43,693 bases of DNA, taken from assembly GCA_028821575.1 (NCBI GenBank), contig JAPPFW010000034.1, positions 1 to 43,693 on the forward strand. The letters run 5' to 3'. Below, in pieces: positions 13,801 through 25,800 of the stretch; the stretch's first letter is position 1; every line of letters starts with the position of its first letter. This DNA is from a bacterium. Its GTDB lineage: Bacteria; Actinomycetota; Acidimicrobiia; Spongiisociales; Spongiisociaceae. Under the pieces are notes generated by a model that worked only from the letters and a program-made list of their open reading frames with translations, was not told the origin of the DNA and did not search any database. The translations under genes and the position numbers were made by a program.

Positions 13801-16800
13801 GTGGTCTTGGCCAGACGGTATGTGCTATCCAGACGACCCCTGCTTCCCCCGTCGATACGCAGGAAGTACCAGAAGCGTGTATCGGGATCCAGACGGCCAT
13901 GTGGTTGCCCATACAGGCGCTCATCCAAGTAGTAGACGTCGCCAAACTGGCCGGCGCGTTCGTCGAGAAAGGGATCGTTGAGGGACTCGGTGTGGCTGCT
14001 CGAGCTCGGCGGGGATACTCTGCCTTGCTCATCGCATACTCGTGTTACGGACCGGTTCCAATTCAGGTCACCCGAGCTGGCATAGGCCGGGGCAGGCGAC
14101 AGGTCGAGCGTGGTGGGACCGGGACGCACGACGATGTACTTGTGAATATCCTGCCAGACGTTTGAATGGTCGGACAATACGACACACGGCGCCAACTGGG
14201 TCCGAGGCCTCGGTCTCACCCGGACCTCCGGCGCGTCCACCCCCTTCTGCACCGCCCGCAGCACGATGTCGTAGTAGCTGTATGGCTGCAGGTCCTCCAG
14301 GGTGACCAGACGGGTGTCCCGGTCGTAGGTCAGGGTGGTCCATTCGGCGAACCGGTCCGGGCCGGTGTAGGGCGGGTCCTTGGGAAACAGTTCACGGTAC
14401 GCAAGCTCGTAGTGGGTGACGTAGTTGGCGTTGGCGCTGTCCGGCGCGCTCCATGTGACGCGGATCTGGTGGGCGGACAGCACCTGGGCCTGTACGTCGC
14501 CGGCCGGCTCCGCCACGTTGGTCACCGTAACGGTCACGTCGATGGCGTCGTCCACCGCCGTGTCGGCGACATCGAGACTGTTCTTGCCGTCCTTCACCTC
14601 CACGGTGAAGGAGTAGGTATTGGGTTCCTTCTCGAAGTCCAGCGCGGTTGTCTCGCCGATGCGTATCTGCCCACCGGCGTCGATGCTGAAATCGGCCGCA
14701 TGCGGCCCGGACAGCGAGTAGGTGAGGGTATCCCCGGTGTTGGCGTCGACGGCCAGCACCGGCCCTCCCAGCAGGGTGCCCGGCGCGGTGTTCTCGGCCA
14801 CCACCCGGCTCAGGGGTCCGGCCTCGAGGAACCGCGGGCGGTAGTTGACGTACAGGCTGCCGTTGACCTTCTGGAGGCTCTGAACGGTTTCGCCGACTTC
14901 GCGGCCTGCGTCCTGTCCGACCGCGTCGCGCAGGCTGGCGCTTCCGAAGAGATGCACGACGACCCCTGACGGTACGCTCACCCCGTCGGTGTCCAGGTCG
15001 GCGGCCTGCACCTCGTAGGCGAACACCATCCGTCGAGCCGTACCGGAAGCGGGGAACTCCTCGGAGTGCTGGTCGGTGGAGATCGGCCTGGCCCAGCGGG
15101 ACGTACTGCCCACCGTGAGCCGCAGGCCGATGAATGAGGACACGTCGTCCTCGGGGATGTTCCACGTCACATCCCTGTCCCAGGCAACCTCCACCTTTAT
15201 GGTGTCGCTGTTGCCGTAGACGCCGTCGTGGCGGTACGGCGAGGAGACGATCTCTACGGTGTCTATCTCCGGCGGATCGTCGGTCACCTGTATGGTGGCG
15301 GTACTCGCCTGGACAGCTTCGCCGTCGAAGCGGTCGATCACCTTGAAGGTGAAGCTGCCGTAGCCGGAGAAGTCCGCTGCCGGGACGAATCGCAGAGTTT
15401 CCCCGCGGTTGAAGAGGACCTTCGCATTCGCCGACAGGTCCGTGTCCCTGAGGCCGGCCACGCTGCGCACGAGCCGCCCGTGCACAGCGTCGGGCAGGGT
15501 GACGATCCGCACCGCTGACAGTCCCTCCTCCGAGTGGCGCCCCACGTCGGGGTCGGTGTAGGGGAAGTCATCCTTCTTGACGGTCAGCGTGGTGTCCGTC
15601 TTCGTGTACAGGGTGAAGTCGGCGGAGGTGGGCAGCGTGTTGGGTTCGGTGGTCACACCAGGCAGCTTGGCGAATGGGACCCACGACGGCGGTGAGGCGG
15701 TCCAATCGTCGTTCTGAGCGTGCATCCAGATAGAAAAGGTCTGCCCGGGCAGCAGGTCGGTAATGACCTTCGACGTCGTGTCCGGGGGCAAGACCCAGCT
15801 CCTTAGCCACTCGAAAACAACCAGGTGGTACTCCTTCCGGGGAGGCCTTCCCGAATCGTCCGGATGGTCCCAGTCGACCCTGACTCTGAAGGGTCCTAGC
15901 ACGGTGGCTCTGAGGTTCAAGGGCGAAAGAGCGGGCTCGGGCAAGTTCAGCACCTGGAGGGTCACATCGATGGAGGTGTCGACGGAGGGGTCGCCCCCAC
16001 CGGCCGGGCTTTTTCCGTCGCTGGCGTGGACGGTCAGGTGGTAGGTGTTCTTCCCCTCGTAGTCGAGGCGCGCATCGTCGGCCGCCTCGATCTGGCCGCT
16101 GCTGCTGTCGATCTTGAAGCTGTCTGCGCCATCCCCGGACAGGGAGTAGACCAACTTGTCGCCGTCGGCGTCGGTTGCCGTTACCGGGAGGCCGGCGGTG
16201 GGAACGTAGGGACGCCCGGTTCCCTCTACGTACTCCCCTACCTGGCGGATCACGGGTCCGGGCGCCCCGTTGAAGACGGGCCAGAAGTTGGGCGCGGCGT
16301 TGCCGTTCACCCGGTGGCCGTGCAGGTCGGCCAGCCCCTCGTGGGCCGTGCGCGAATGGGACCGCGACGCCGGCGAATGCTCCAGCCTGGCCTGCCCGTG
16401 GGCCCGTACCAGGTTGCCGTCGGCGTCGGGCACCACGGAGATTCCGTTGCTGTCCACGTCCTCCGCCACCACGGTGTACGAGAAGATCCATCGGTGGTAG
16501 GGATAGCCTTTCTCGGGTGGAGTATTGGTTACAGTCCTGCCATCGGTCAAGTGGAGCAACGCTGAGGACAGCTTCGCCTTCCGCTCCCGGCCGCCGATGT
16601 CCAGAGTGACATAGAGGTAGCCATCCTCGGCCTCGGAGCCGTCGTACCATCTCAGCCGGATGTCGAAGTCCAAGGCCACCCGCACCACCTCGTCGACGAG
16701 ATAGGTGCCGTGCTTCACCGGGGTGGAGGTGACCGACACCGAATTGACGACGGGATCGGCGATCCCTAGCCGTGCGGTGTACGTGGGCGACTCGGCGCCG

Positions 16801-19800
16801 TACTGGTCTATGACGCGAAAGTCGAAGGAAGAGAAGTGGTACCACGCACCCGCGAGGAGCATCTGCAGCCGGTCCAGATCGGCGAAGGCGATCACGGTGT
16901 TCGCTCTGACCCTGAGACCGTCCAGTTCGAGGAGGGCGTAACATTCCTGCCAACAACGTTGCGGCCTCAGGTCGCTGATGATCTTGACCGCCTTCATGCT
17001 GTCGCCGGTAGCCGTTTCGCCGTCGGCGTCGGTGAAGGGAAAGTCCGAGGCGGAGAATTCGTACAGGGATGCCAGTTCGTTCGTGAACACTTCGAAGTCC
17101 CCCGAGTCCGGCGCTGAGTTGGCGTTGGTAGCGGCGCTGGCGTCGACCGGCTCTCCGTCGCCCTCGCTGTTGACCGCCACGAGCGTGAAGTAGTAGGTGG
17201 TCCCGGGCGCCAGATTCCTCACGACGTGGCTAAAGGCGGTGTCGTCTCCGGCATCGATAACTTCGTCGATCAGGGCGATAGCATCCGGTTCGCCGCCGCC
17301 GTCGTCGGGGCCATAGGTGAGCCGGTACGATGTTGTCGGCTCTCCCCCCCGGTCGAGGGGGGGCGACCACCCCAGTCGGATGGTGGTGGACGACTCGGGG
17401 ACCGCGGTGAGGCCCGACGGGGGTCCCTGCAGTTCCACCACGTTGGCCAGGGTTACGTCAACCAAGACGATGTCGTCGCAAGCCCTGAAGTCGGTTGAGG
17501 GATCGGCGCCCGGCATGGTGCACTCCAGGGCCGATGCCGCGCCCGTGAAGTCTTTGCGGTCGCTGACGCCCACGGTCAACCGGTAGGAAGCCTTGGTCTC
17601 CCGGTCGAGGACCGCGCCTTCCTTGACGGTGATCACTCCGGTGGAGGGGTCGATGGCGAATACCTCGGACTCCGTGAACGAGGTCGGGCCTACCGTGCCG
17701 AACAGGCTGTAAGTGAGGGTGTCCCCCTCGATGTCCACCGCGGTCACCGCGCTGCCGTCCTCTTTGACCGCACTCGGGCTGGCGCCGATGGTGATGCCCT
17801 TGTACTTATCGGAGTCATCGACGATGATGATGGTGGCGGGGTTGACAGTGAAGCCGTCGGCCGCGCCGTTGATGACGATGGTCTCGGCACCCTCCTTGAA
17901 CACATCGGCCAAGGGGCTGAATATCAGCGTTGTTGCGGCGGACACCTGCCCGGCCGGGATCGTGATGTCGTCGAATGCCTCGGGGACGTAGTCGCCTGGG
18001 TTGCCTCTTGTGGCGGTGCCGCCAAGCGAAAGGTCAACGGTGGTGTCGGTGGAGCGGGAAGCACCGTTGTCCAGGGCGGCAGTCAGGGTGAAGGCGACGG
18101 GTCGGGAGAACTCCGGCATGTGTGTCCGGCTGAGGCTCAGGGTGATACCGCTGGCCGCCGTGTCGTCGTCGATGATGGTCACGGTGGCCGGGTTGACGGT
18201 GTGGCCGCCGGCGGCGCCGTTGACGACGATGGTCTCGGCGCCCTCCCGGGCGGCGTCGTTGCGGGGGATGATGAGCAGGTTGGCGGTGCCCCGGCGGCTT
18301 CCGGCCGGAATGGTGATCCGTCCGGGGAAGGAAGCGGTGTAGTCGGTCCCGTCCGTCGCCGTTCCCGCCAGGCTGATGTCGACGCTGGTGTCGGTTCGGC
18401 GGATGTCCCCGTCCAGGTTGGCGGTGACCGTGACGATGCCGCCGCCCACCGGGGTTCCGGCGGGCGAGTTCTCGGTCAGGACCCGGATCAGCGGGCCGCC
18501 GGGTGAGAATCGGGCCGGATAGTTGTGCAACTTGATGCCGTTCACCTTGTGGTTCCCGTCGGCGTCCATCCCAGCGAATTCCAGGAGCGCCGCGTAGCCC
18601 TGGGAGTCCGTCACGGTCGCGGCGCCCTCGACAGCGCTGAGGGTTGTCGGGTCGATCATCGCCAACAGACTGTCCGTCGCGTTGATCGAGATACCGTTTC
18701 CTGCCCCGAAACGGGGGATCACCCTGAGGGTGAAGTTGAAAACTCGTCCCGACACGGGCCCCGAGGCTTGGATGTGGGCATAGCTGCTGCCCGGTGATTG
18801 CGAGTCTTGGTTCACCGCCACCGGGATCGCTGTCGAGCTGCCGTCGCTCAGGGTCACGTCGCGGCCGAAAGTGACGGTCAGCACTATGTCTTCGCCCCGG
18901 TAGTAGGTGTTGTTCGCGCCCCGCGGCGTGGAGGTTATGGATACGTCCGTGATGCGCGCCCGGGGGTAGGCCACCGTTGCAGTGTAGCCCGTCTTGGAGT
19001 ACTGGCCGAACATGTCCGCCACCTCGAACGTGAAACCGGCGTCGACGAAATCATCGGGGGTCTCGATGAACAGGTTGGCCAGGTCGGCGGCGGCTATGAC
19101 CTGCCCGGCGGCGACGGCCGACTTCTCCTCGTCGGGTCCGGTCAGCTTCAGCGTTCCCTCGGCGGCGTCCGGCAGCGTGACGATCCTCACCGATTGCAGG
19201 CTGTCCCCGTGCGTGTAGTCGGTGAATGGGAAGTCTGACGCCTCGAAGCTGGTGGAACTCCCGGGCAGCGCCATCTTCTCGAAGTCAGCCGACCTGGGCA
19301 ACGCGTTGGTCTTGATCGGGACATGACGGATCGGTCCGAATCCGTCATCGTTCTTGGCCGACAGGGCTATGAGGTACGAAGTGTTCTCACTCAGCCCGGT
19401 GACGGTATGCGAACGATCGTCCGGGGACTTGGACTGGGAACCTACTTGGCCGCCGGGGTTCAGCATCCAGTCGACGAAGTAGTGGGTGATGTCCGGGATG
19501 CCGGTCGTGTCGGGGGCGTCCCAGTCAACCCGGACCGAAGTGTCGGACAGCACCGTCACGGTGAAGCTGATCTGCGGCGGGAGTTCTGCCACGCCGAGCA
19601 CCGAAATGTCCACGACGATGCGGTCGTCAGCGTCGTCGGGATCCGGTCGGTTCAGGTCGTCCTTGCCGTCGCTCACCACCAGCGACACCCGGAAGGACAC
19701 AGTGTCCTCGGCGTCCAGCGTGGTGCCGACCGCCACGGAGATCTGGCCTTCGGAGTCAACGCTGAACAGGGCGGCGTCCTCGCCTTCTAGCCGGTACGTT

Positions 19801-22800
19801 ACGGTGTCGCCGTCCGCGTCCGTCGCTGTGACCGGGGTACCGACCGCGGTTCCTCCCGGGGAGTTCTCCTTCACCTTGAAGGCCACGGATACGTCCTGGG
19901 AGAACTGCGCCCTGGCGTTGTGAGCTTGCGAGCCGTCTACCTTGTGGCCGGGGTCCGCCGCCAGACCCGGGTGGGTTCGCACGGACCGGTTATGTGTGCC
20001 GGAGGCCATGATGAGCCCTCCTTCCACCAGTGGGCCGCTCTCGCTGCCACCGCCCACGCTGACACCGTCGGAGTCGATGTCGCGGGACTGCACCCGGTAG
20101 TCGAAGTAGAGGGTACGGCCCTCGCCGACCAGGGCCGACGAGTCTCCCTCGGTCCCTCTCAGGTAGGCCCTCTTGGTAACGCCGCCCACATCCAACTCGA
20201 CGTAGATGGTCTCATCCGCCGCCTTCGTCCACGACACGGGGAAGTCGAAAGTGACCCCCACGGATATGATCTCGTACTGGTAGTACTTGTTGTCGCTGCC
20301 TGCGGGAGTGGAAGCGATCCCCACTCCGGTGATGACTCCCCGGCGTAGCCTCACGTCGGCGGTGTAGACCGGTGATTCGGCCCCGTACCGGTCCACCACC
20401 CGGAACGTGAAGGAGGTGCTTTCGAACCCGGCCCGCGGCAGGAACACCAGCGAGGAAAGGTCGGACGCCGCGATGAGCCCGCCTGCCGGCACGTCGGTCT
20501 GCGCGCCACCGGAGACCCGCCACCTGAGCTTGCCCTGGGCGGAGTCCGGCAGGGAGACAATCCGTACGTACGTCAGGTAGTCGTCGGGAGTGGTGTCGGA
20601 GAAGGGGAAGTCGGAGGCGCTCAAGGATATCCGAGTCACGGTGTCGGCGCCTATGAGGATGTCCTGCGACGTGGGTCCCAGGTTGACCGGGGCGGTAAAG
20701 GAGGCCACCGGCGCCTGGTCGAGGTCGGTCGTTCCCAGTTCCGCGTTCTGGGCGATCACCTTCAGGTAGTGTTCCGACCTCGGTAGGAGCCCGGTCAACT
20801 CGTAGGCGAGTTTCTCCGCCGCCACCAGCGGGCCGAGGATCGTGCTCGGGTCCGGGTACGGGACGTCCGGCTTGGTGGAGTACATGACCCAGTAGCCGGC
20901 TATCGGTGAGGCGCTGGTCGTGTCGGGCGCCTGCCAGGAGACGCGGGCGCTGCCGGGCGACAACACCGACACCGCGACGCCGGTGGGTGCCGGGGCCGGC
21001 TCCGTCACATTGGTCACGGTCACCGTCACCTCGATGGTGGTGTCCACCGCGGTGTCGGCCGCGCCGTCGTCGTCCTTGCGGTCGCCCGCGTTCACGGTCA
21101 GGGAGAACGTGTTCTTGTCGCCCTCGTAGTTGAGGTGGGCGCCCGCGCCCACCCTTATCCGACCTGCGGCGTCGATGTCGAACAACGAGGCGTCGGCGCC
21201 GGTCAGCGTGTAGCGCACGATGTCGCCTGCATCGGGGTCCGAGGCGGTCACCGGCTCGCCCACCTCGGTACCGGCAGGGCTGTTCTCCTCGACCGTGAGG
21301 GCCAGCGGACCGGCCCGGGTGAAGACCGGGCGCAGGTTGACCGCGTAGGAGATGGTGACGGTGTAGGCGGTTACGGACTCGCCGCCGTAGCGATCCAGCA
21401 CCTTGTAGGTGAAGGTGGCGGGTCCTGTGAATCCCGAGGCCGTCTCGAAGACCAGGCTGCCGAGGTCGGAGTGGTCGATCAACCCTCCGGCCGCCACGGC
21501 AGCCTGAGCGCCGCTTCCCGCGATCCACTTCAACGTCCCCTGGGCCGCATCCGGCAGGGTGACGATGCGCACCTGGGTGAGCCGGTCCTCGCTGTCGGTG
21601 AGGGCGTCGGCGTCGCTGAAGGCGAAGTCGTCGGCGCTGAAGGGGATGCTGACGCCCGGCCTGGTCAGCTTGGCGAAGTTGGCCGACACCGGCAGGTCGT
21701 TGGCGTGGGTGGTGGCGAATGCCCATTGGTCCGCGCCGCTGATGCTTCCGCCCTCGTGGCTCGAGGAGAAGACCTGGAAGCTGTAGTCCGTCCCGGGCGT
21801 CAAGCCGGTGAAGGTGTAGGAGAGGGAGGTGGGGGGGTCCGGGCAGGTGTTATGACCGCCCTGGCAGTTCCGGTGGCCGGCATTGGAGGAGATCACGTAC
21901 GACTCTATCGGGGGCCGGCCCGAGTTGTCCGCAGGGGGCTGCCAGTACAGCCGGATACTGGTGGACGACAGCACCTCGGCGCCTACGCCGACCGGTCCGT
22001 CCGGCCGTTCGTCGACATCCACGATGTGGACGTTGACCACTATCGAATCGTCAATGGACGTGTCCGGTTCCGCTAGCACGTCCAAGCCGTCGTGCACACC
22101 CACCGTGACCGTGTAGAGGGTCTTGGCCTCGTAGTCCAGGGTGACGCCCTCCGCCAAGCTCAACTGCCCGGTCCGGGCATCGATCGCGAAGTGGGCCGCG
22201 TCGTCGCCGCTGAGTGAGTACGTCAGGTCCTGGGTAGGGATCGAGTCGAAGTAGTCGATGTCGAGGCCCGGACTCGAGGGGTCACGGGCGGAGACGGGAG
22301 CTCCGAGGGCAGTCCCCGGGCCGCTGTTCTCCCTGACGCTACGGGTGGTGGCCGTTCCCTCCTTGAAGGCGGGCGGGGGGTTCTTGGGCAAGGTCAGGTT
22401 ATAGGTGTAGGTCTGCGTCGACTCTCCGCCGTAACTGTCCAGAACCCGGAAGGTGAAGGATGAGTTGGACGCCCTTACCCCTGTGAGCCTGTAGTACAGA
22501 TCCTCCAGCCTGTCCACCGGGACCACCTGGCCGGCGACGACGGCCCCCTGGCCGGGCAACCCGATAGGGTGGAATCGGTGCCTTATCACTGCGAGGGTCA
22601 CGAATCTGACCCCGCTGAGGCTGTCCATGCTGTACTCGTTGTCGTCCGCGTCGAAGAAGGCGAAGTCGGACACCTCGAATTCGAAGGGCCCGTACCTGGT
22701 GACATCGGCAGAGGTCGGCAGGGAGTTGGGGGCGGTGAACGGCGCCGGGTCAGCGACGACCTCCGCGCCGGGCCCGTCGGAGTTGGCGGACCAGACCTTG

Positions 22801-25800
22801 ACCTGGTACTGGGTGCTGGGTGTCAGGCCGGTGATCACGTACGACGTCTCCGTGCCCACGTACTCGCTCTGCACGTCTGCGCCTGGCACCCCCTCCACCA
22901 TTCCCACCCAGCTCACCCAGTAGCCCGTAATCGGTGGGGCCGAGGTGGGTGCGGGCGCCTCCCAGCTCACCTGAAGCGCGGTGGAGGCCAGGGCCGCGGC
23001 TGCGACGTTGGCCGGCGCGGGAGGCGCCTCGATCACGTCGGAGATCCCGATAGTCACCTCTACCGCGGCGTCGACCTCTGTGTCGACCTCTCCCTGCCCG
23101 TCCTTGCCGTCGCTGACGCCGACGGTTACCGAGAGGGAACTCTTGGTCTCATGGTCGAGGACCGCTCCCTGGGCCACCTTGATCTGCCCGCTGCCGGCGT
23201 CGATGTCGAATGCGGCGGCATCCGTGCCGGTGAGCGAATAGGTCAGGGTGTCGCTCTCGGGGTCGGTAGCGCCCACCGGGTCTCCCACGGGCGCTCCGAC
23301 GGCGGAGTTCTCCTCCACGCTCCGGGCGAGGGGACCGGCATCGGTGAAGGCCGGCGACAGGTTGGTCACCTCCAGGATCGTGGCGGTGTAAGTGCTCTCC
23401 GACTCCGTTGCAGCCCGGTCCAGAACCTTGAAGGTGAAGGTCGTGCCGGTCGAGAAGTCCGCATCTGCCTCGAAGACGAGCGAAGACAAGTTCGCGCGCC
23501 GGATGGAGTAGCCGTCGGTGACGACGATCGGGCGGCCAGGCACGTGAACCAGTTTGAACACGCCGCCAATCGGAGCCGTGACGATCTTCACGTAGCTGAG
23601 ACCCTCCCAGCGATTGTGAGCTGTGTCGGGGTCCTCGAAATGGAAGTCGCCAACCGAGAAAGCGACGGTGCCGCCGGCGACCACCTCCTTGCTGAAGTCG
23701 CGCGAGGTGGGTGGCCGGCTAGCGAGGCTCCTGACGACAACCGGGTCGGACCAGGGCCCTTTACCGTCCCGGTTCACAGCCCTCATGGATACCGACACCT
23801 CCTGGTCGGGCGCGAGGCCGATGGTGGTGGTCCGGGTGGACGGGTCGGTGAAGCGCACGAACCTTTCACCCGGAAACCCGGCGTCGTACTTGAGTTGGTA
23901 CTCGGTGATCGGGGGACGGCCGGTGTTGTCCGGCGCGGTCCACCCCACCTGAACGGCTATGGACGACACCGGGGCGGCTAGGACAGAGGGCGCCCGCGGC
24001 GGTTCGGACACGTCCCCGACCACCACGGTGACGTCCAGGGAGTCGTCGGCGCTGTCGTCCGCCTCGCCCGTGATGTTCTTTCCGTCGCTGATGCTCACCT
24101 TGATCGGCAATGCGTTGTCGTCGAGGGCCTCGTAGTCGAGCGATACGCCCGATGCGACGCTCAGTTGTCCGGCGGAGTTCACGGCGAAGTAGGACGCCCC
24201 GGCTCCGGACAGCGTGTAGGCGATGGTGTCGCCCCCGTCGGGGTCCGAGGCGGTGATGGCGACGCCGAACACCGTGCCCGGCGCGGTGTGCTCGACGACG
24301 TTGAAGACGAGCGGGCCGGACAGGGTGAGAGACGGAGCGCGGTTGATGACCCGAGAGCCGTCGACCGGCCGGCTGTCCTGGACGGTCGCCACGATACCGG
24401 TGTCGAACAGGTTACCGCGCAGGTCCCTGGCCAGGTTGTCGGCGTCGTCGATGAGGGGCTCCAGATACGAGACGGAGAAGTGACCCCGATCGGCGGGCGC
24501 CACGGTGTAGCTGAAACGAAGCGTCGCCGTCCCCGAGCCCGAGTCGTAGTGGAACTTCCGGTTGGCGCCGGAGGAAATCCGCAGCCAGTAGTACGGCGTT
24601 CCGACGACCTCCACGTCCTCGGAGAACGTGACGTCCAGAGACACGACCTCCGCTAACTGGTACGTCTTCCCGTCGTAGGGAACCGAGGAGAAGACAGGGG
24701 TTCCCACCACGATGGGCCCCACGCCGTCCACTTTGTGGGACGTGTCCACAGGGATCCGGAAGTTGGCGAGGACCACGTTCAGACCGCCGCTCGTAATGGT
24801 CGAGCCTTCCGGTACTGAGATCGCGTTTCTGGGGAACTGGATCCCCAGCACCCCGTCGTCACCGGTGACCGGCGTGAAGGTGAAGTCGAGCGTGTTGCCA
24901 CCGTCGGCGGTGTCGTGGTCCAGTTCCGCGTTCCGGACGACGACAGAAGAGGAGCCGTTGACCAGATCGACCATCAGCGTGGGCCAGGCCGCCGGCTGGT
25001 TGCCGGTCGCGTCCCGTCCCGTGACCGACACGTCGACGTTGAAGCTGGCGCGGATCCGCACCTCTTCATCAAGCCCGTAGAAGCCGTCGTCGCCGGGATC
25101 GGAGACGACCGCCAGGCTCAGCAACCGGGGCGTGCGAGAGACGTTCTGGGAGGCGGAGACGTAGCCGCCGGCGCCCTCGTCGTTGACGGACCACACGCGC
25201 ACCTCGTAGTCGGCGTCCTGCGTGAGGCTCTCGATGGTGGTGGATGTGTCGGTGTTCTCGCGGGAGGGATCCAGGTGGGAGGTCCAGTCCGCGTCGCCCG
25301 ACTTGCGGTACTCCACGCCGTAGCCGGTCACGGGTGGGCGCCCGCTGGTGTCCGGCGCCGTCCAGGTGGCGGATAGCGTGCCCGGCAAGTCGCTGACCAC
25401 GATGAGACCGCCGGGTGGGGGCGGCGGTTCATCCACGTCGGTCACGTCTATGGTGAGGGTGGTGTAGGCGTCCGTCAGCGTGCTGGCGCCGCCGCTTGGG
25501 CCCTTGCCGTCATGGATCTCCACCGTCATGGTGTAGGACGTCTTGCCGCTCTCGTGGTCAAGCGTCGTCCCCTGCCCTACCGCTATCAGGCCGCCGGCGC
25601 CGATGGTGAAAGCGGCCGCGTCCTCCCCCGTGAGAGAGTAGGTGATGTCGTCGCCATCCGGGTCGGAGGCGGCAATGGCAGCCCCGACCCCCGTGCCCGC
25701 CGAACTGTTCTCGGCGATGGCCCGGGTGATCGGGACCGTCTCGGCAAACCGGGCGCCGTCGTCCTGGACGTTGATGGTCGCCGTGTAGGTCGCCGACGGG

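Noticed and set aside
15568..21726. Minus-strand frames 15568-16956 and 20212-21726
   Set aside because: Out-of-phase readings of the giant gene; Arg-rich, with no recognisable domain.
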